From assembly GCA_039545295.1 (NCBI GenBank), contig BCIK01000028.1, positions 226,760 through 290,759 of the forward strand: a stretch of DNA of 64,000 nucleotides, in the 5' to 3' direction. Made by a program: the position numbers and the translations under genes. Position 1 is the first letter of the stretch, and each line of letters begins with the position of its first letter. This document shows positions 61,626 to 64,000 of this stretch, piece by piece. This DNA comes from Udeniomyces pyricola. Lineage: Eukaryota; Basidiomycota; Tremellomycetes; Cystofilobasidiales; Mrakiaceae. The notes under the pieces were generated by a model. That model made no database searches and was not told where the DNA came from. It saw only the letters and a program-made list of their open reading frames with translations.

Positions 61626-61650
61626 GATGGATGGGTTGGGATGTGTGGAT

Positions 61651-61707
61651 GGGTGTGGGCGTGTGCGTGGGTGTGGGTGTGGGTGTGGGTGTGGGTGCGT
61701 GTGGGCG
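61651..61707. repeat. GGGTGT-type tandem array
   Basis: Several GTGGGT units with small variants, 26-80 bases upstream of the Pescadillo start (read as CACCCACA on its strand). Confidence 0.8.
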
Positions 61708-61764
61708 TTGACTTGGGTGAGCGGCGGATGGTTGGATTGTTCGAAATCTAATACGACTCGATCG

Positions 61765-61820
61765 ATCAACCAACCTGATCCATCAACCAACCTGATCCAT
61801 CAACCAACCCAACCCAACCC
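61765..61820. repeat. 17-base tandem repeat running into AACCC units
   Basis: Two perfect copies of ATCAACCAACCTGATCC and a third partial copy that grades into AACCC units. Confidence 0.85.
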
Positions 61821-62363
61821 ACATCCATCAACCGCTCACCGGTCACCCAAGCTCACCCATCTGCCAGACATTGATTGATATATTCATATTTCATGGCTCT
61901 TCTCATCGAGCACCGCCCTGTACCGCTCTGCACCGCCCTTTTGATTCGACTCAGATCTTACATATCCATTCAACTTACATATATCAGTATACCCATCAAT
62001 CTCTCATCGATACCTCCTCCTCATCATCCTCATCCATCATCCATCATCATATATAGCCACTGTATCATGCCATGGGTGCTAAAACCTCAGAGCGGATTCC
62101 TTGACTATCCAATTCAGTGTGATTTAAATTTCAAACTTGACATATATATTTCAGCCCAATGGTCGATCATCATCACCGCCGATCGCGGCCTCAACGGAGA
62201 CGGCGACGGACGTCCGTCCGTTCCGAAGTCTGGAAAGAGGGAACGTCAAACAACAGTCTTAATTATTATCGCAATCTCATCATCATATTCAATCTTTCGT
62301 TTCTTGTATCGGCCGACTGCCGTTCCCTCCTTCCCCCTGTCCCCTGCTCCCAAAGCCCACGCC

Positions 62364-64000
62364 ATGGACATCAAGGATCGCCCATCAGTCTACGACGCCC
62401 CCTCGATCGATGAGGCTACCCAGCAGAGACAGCGTAAGATGCTATGGAAGGTTGATCTACTCCGTGCGTCGCCTCTTCGCCTAATCATGGCGTGGCAGGT
62501 TTGCGTTCGACCCCACTAATCGGATATCCGCTCTGCGTTGTTCCTCGTTTCCAACGTACACTTTCGTAGTCATGCCCATCCTCATCATAAGTTATGGATT
62601 TCAGTATTATGACAAAGCCGTGATTGGCTCGGCAGCCGTCGCTGGCATCATCGAAGACCTCCATCTGTCCACCAAGAATTCGGCGGGGGTCGTCAGCACC
62701 CTTCGTTTCTCGACAGCAAATGCTGCATTTTATTGGGGATATCTAGTATCTGTCGTCCCGTTTGCCATTTTGCTCCAACAGGTCCGACTTGCTAGGACCC
62801 TCGGCTGCTGCATGTACGATTTCTCGTCTATCTCTATAACGTCACTTATTTTGTGATCATCAGGGCCGACCACTTACTTCCAACTCTGGCCTGCTTTCCT
62901 TTTTGATCTGCCAATCAGCCTGATCTGGGGCATTGTCTGTATATTAACTGTCGTTGTCCAAGGTTACAAGGGCCTGGTTGTTCAGGTAATCATTACCGCT
63001 GCCTAGAAAGCTCTTCATTGGACAATATCGATACGGGGTCCGTATCTCAACGTCTCCTTTTGTTTGAATCCGACTTGCAAATACAGAGGGTTTTCCTTGG
63101 TCTCATAGAAGTCAGTCCATCTTTCCATTTGATGGAGCCTCGTGAAGTCACTTACTCACCGATCCATGCATAACTCTTCAGTCGGCCGTCAGTCCTGGTT
63201 TTGTTGCCGTTACCGCGTTGTGGTACAACAAACGAGAACGTGAGTCGGATCCTGATACACAAGATACACTCATTGATACCTTCAACTAAATCCTCAACAT
63301 ACTCGTCTCTGTGTGCAGAGGCTACTCGCATCGGCATATGGTACTCTGCTACGGGCGTCTTCTCCATGTTCTCGAGCGCTATTAACTACGGCTTGTTAGT
63401 GGCTTTAAAATCAGGCCAGATCAGCGTCTTATCGACTATCGCCACTGACTCCAAACTTGGTGCGTTTGATGCCATACAGAGGCTCGATCAAACCTTCCAG
63501 CAACCTTTCCCCCTGGCAATATATGTACCTCTTCGCTGGAAGTGCCACCATTCTTCTCTCCTTGGCCTTCTTCTTCCTCCTTCCCGATACACCCGGCGAC
63601 CGAAGCTGGGCCAGCCTCAAATTCTTCAGCGAAGAAGAAAGGATTTGGCTAGCTGAACGCACCAGAGAAGGTCGAAGAGCGCGGGAGGGCGAAAGGTTCG
63701 AGTGGGCTCAGGTCAAAGAAGCCGTCCTTGATATCAAGGTTTGGCTCATGATGGTCATGGGGTAGGCCAAGATTGTCCCTTCCCCTTCTTGATTGCCAGA
63801 TCTCAGGCTTCAGACTACTCACCACAAGATTCTGTCTTCAACACCAGAGCCGCCATCTACATCTGCAACGGAGGTGTCACAGCTTTTGGCAGCCGAATCA
63901 TCAAGTCTTTCGGTTTCACTGGCCTTCAAGCGATCGCATTGGGTGTCCCTGCCGGCTTCATGACTTGCGTCTCAATCTATTTCTTCAGGTTTGGACTCTC
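62364..64000 (+). CDS. Dal5-type MFS anion:cation symporter (allantoate permease family), 3' end outside window
   Basis: Start at 62364 (MDIKDRPSVYDAPSIDEATQ). The early part reads MLWKVDLLLMPILIISYGFQ (splice after CTC C, acceptor before TCATGCCC), YYDKAVIGSAAVAGIIEDLH and AAFYWGYLVSVVPFAILLQ, the Dal5 family layout. Later exons give IWGIVCILTVVVQGYKGLVV, RVFLGLIESAVSPGF, ALWYNKRE, TRIGIWYSATGVFSMFSSAI, WQYMYLFAGSATILLSLAFF, LPDTPGDRSWASLKFFSEEE and AAIYICNGGVTAFGSRIIKS. Relatives carry allantoate, nicotinate, pantothenate, biotin-type vitamins or small acids; substrate is not predictable here. The junctions between about 62780 and 62930 (after AILLQ) are not resolved. The gene continues beyond 64000. 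Confidence 0.88.

Larger units (their letters stand above)
61626..62363. promoter_or_regulatory. Divergent promoter region, Pescadillo / Dal5-like permease
   Basis: 738 bases between divergent starts, with a GTGTGG-type array next to Pescadillo and a 17-base tandem repeat at 61765-61810. The remainder is CAT-rich and leader-like. No exon was seen. Confidence 0.5.

Noticed and set aside
1..64000. Defence island, CRISPR array, transposon or biosynthetic gene cluster
   Set aside because: All recognised genes are ordinary fungal housekeeping, transport or surface genes; no transposase, reverse transcriptase, long terminal or inverted repeats, spaced repeats or core biosynthetic enzymes were seen.

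Overview
The window reads as nuclear DNA of a filamentous or yeast-like fungus, most likely a basidiomycete. Almost every gene is cut by many short introns of about 50-150 bases with GT...AG ends. The proteins match fungal families: Zn2Cys6 regulator, Dal5-type permease, fungal Sec72, Msb1, NMN adenylyltransferase. Intergenic spacers are short and rich in homopolymers. I cannot assign genus. No CRISPR array, rRNA, intact tRNA, transposon or viral gene was seen.

Layout: (1) 0.2-12 kb: 5'-truncated proteasome subunit Rpn2 (+), a LYAR-type nucleolar zinc-finger protein (-), and an RCC2-like beta-propeller joined to a PHD-type zinc finger (-). (2) 12-20 kb: a secreted double-psi barrel protein (-), acireductone dioxygenase (+) and a microexon-rich MFS sugar transporter (+). 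(3) 20-31 kb: a small membrane protein (+), a TBC1D20/Gyp8-like Rab GAP (+) and an Msb1-domain morphogenesis protein (-). (4) 31-40 kb: a single-pass membrane protein (+) and a Zn2Cys6 transcription factor (-). (5) 40-49.4 kb: an SLC35F5-like transporter with a 15-base microexon (-), tRNA 2'-phosphotransferase Tpt1 (-), an SVOP-like MFS transporter (+) and a secreted Ser/Gly-rich protein (-). (6) 50-64 kb: Sec72 (-), NMN adenylyltransferase (+), NTF2 (+), Pescadillo/Nop7 (-) and the start of a Dal5-type permease (+), which runs off the right edge.

Most genes are housekeeping (proteasome, ribosome biogenesis, nuclear transport, ER translocation, tRNA splicing, NAD and methionine salvage), mixed with four multi-pass transporters and two secreted proteins. 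There is no evident pathway cluster or mobile island. The points of most interest are the RCC2-PHD fusion, the very small exons (9-24 bases) in transporter genes, recurrent GTTCGT splice donors, a stop codon that overlaps a splice donor, a TBC domain split by a long Ser/Thr/Pro insert, and repeated long G or C tracts. Exon borders were assigned by eye from splice signals and reading frame. All coordinates given for genes are genomic spans including introns.
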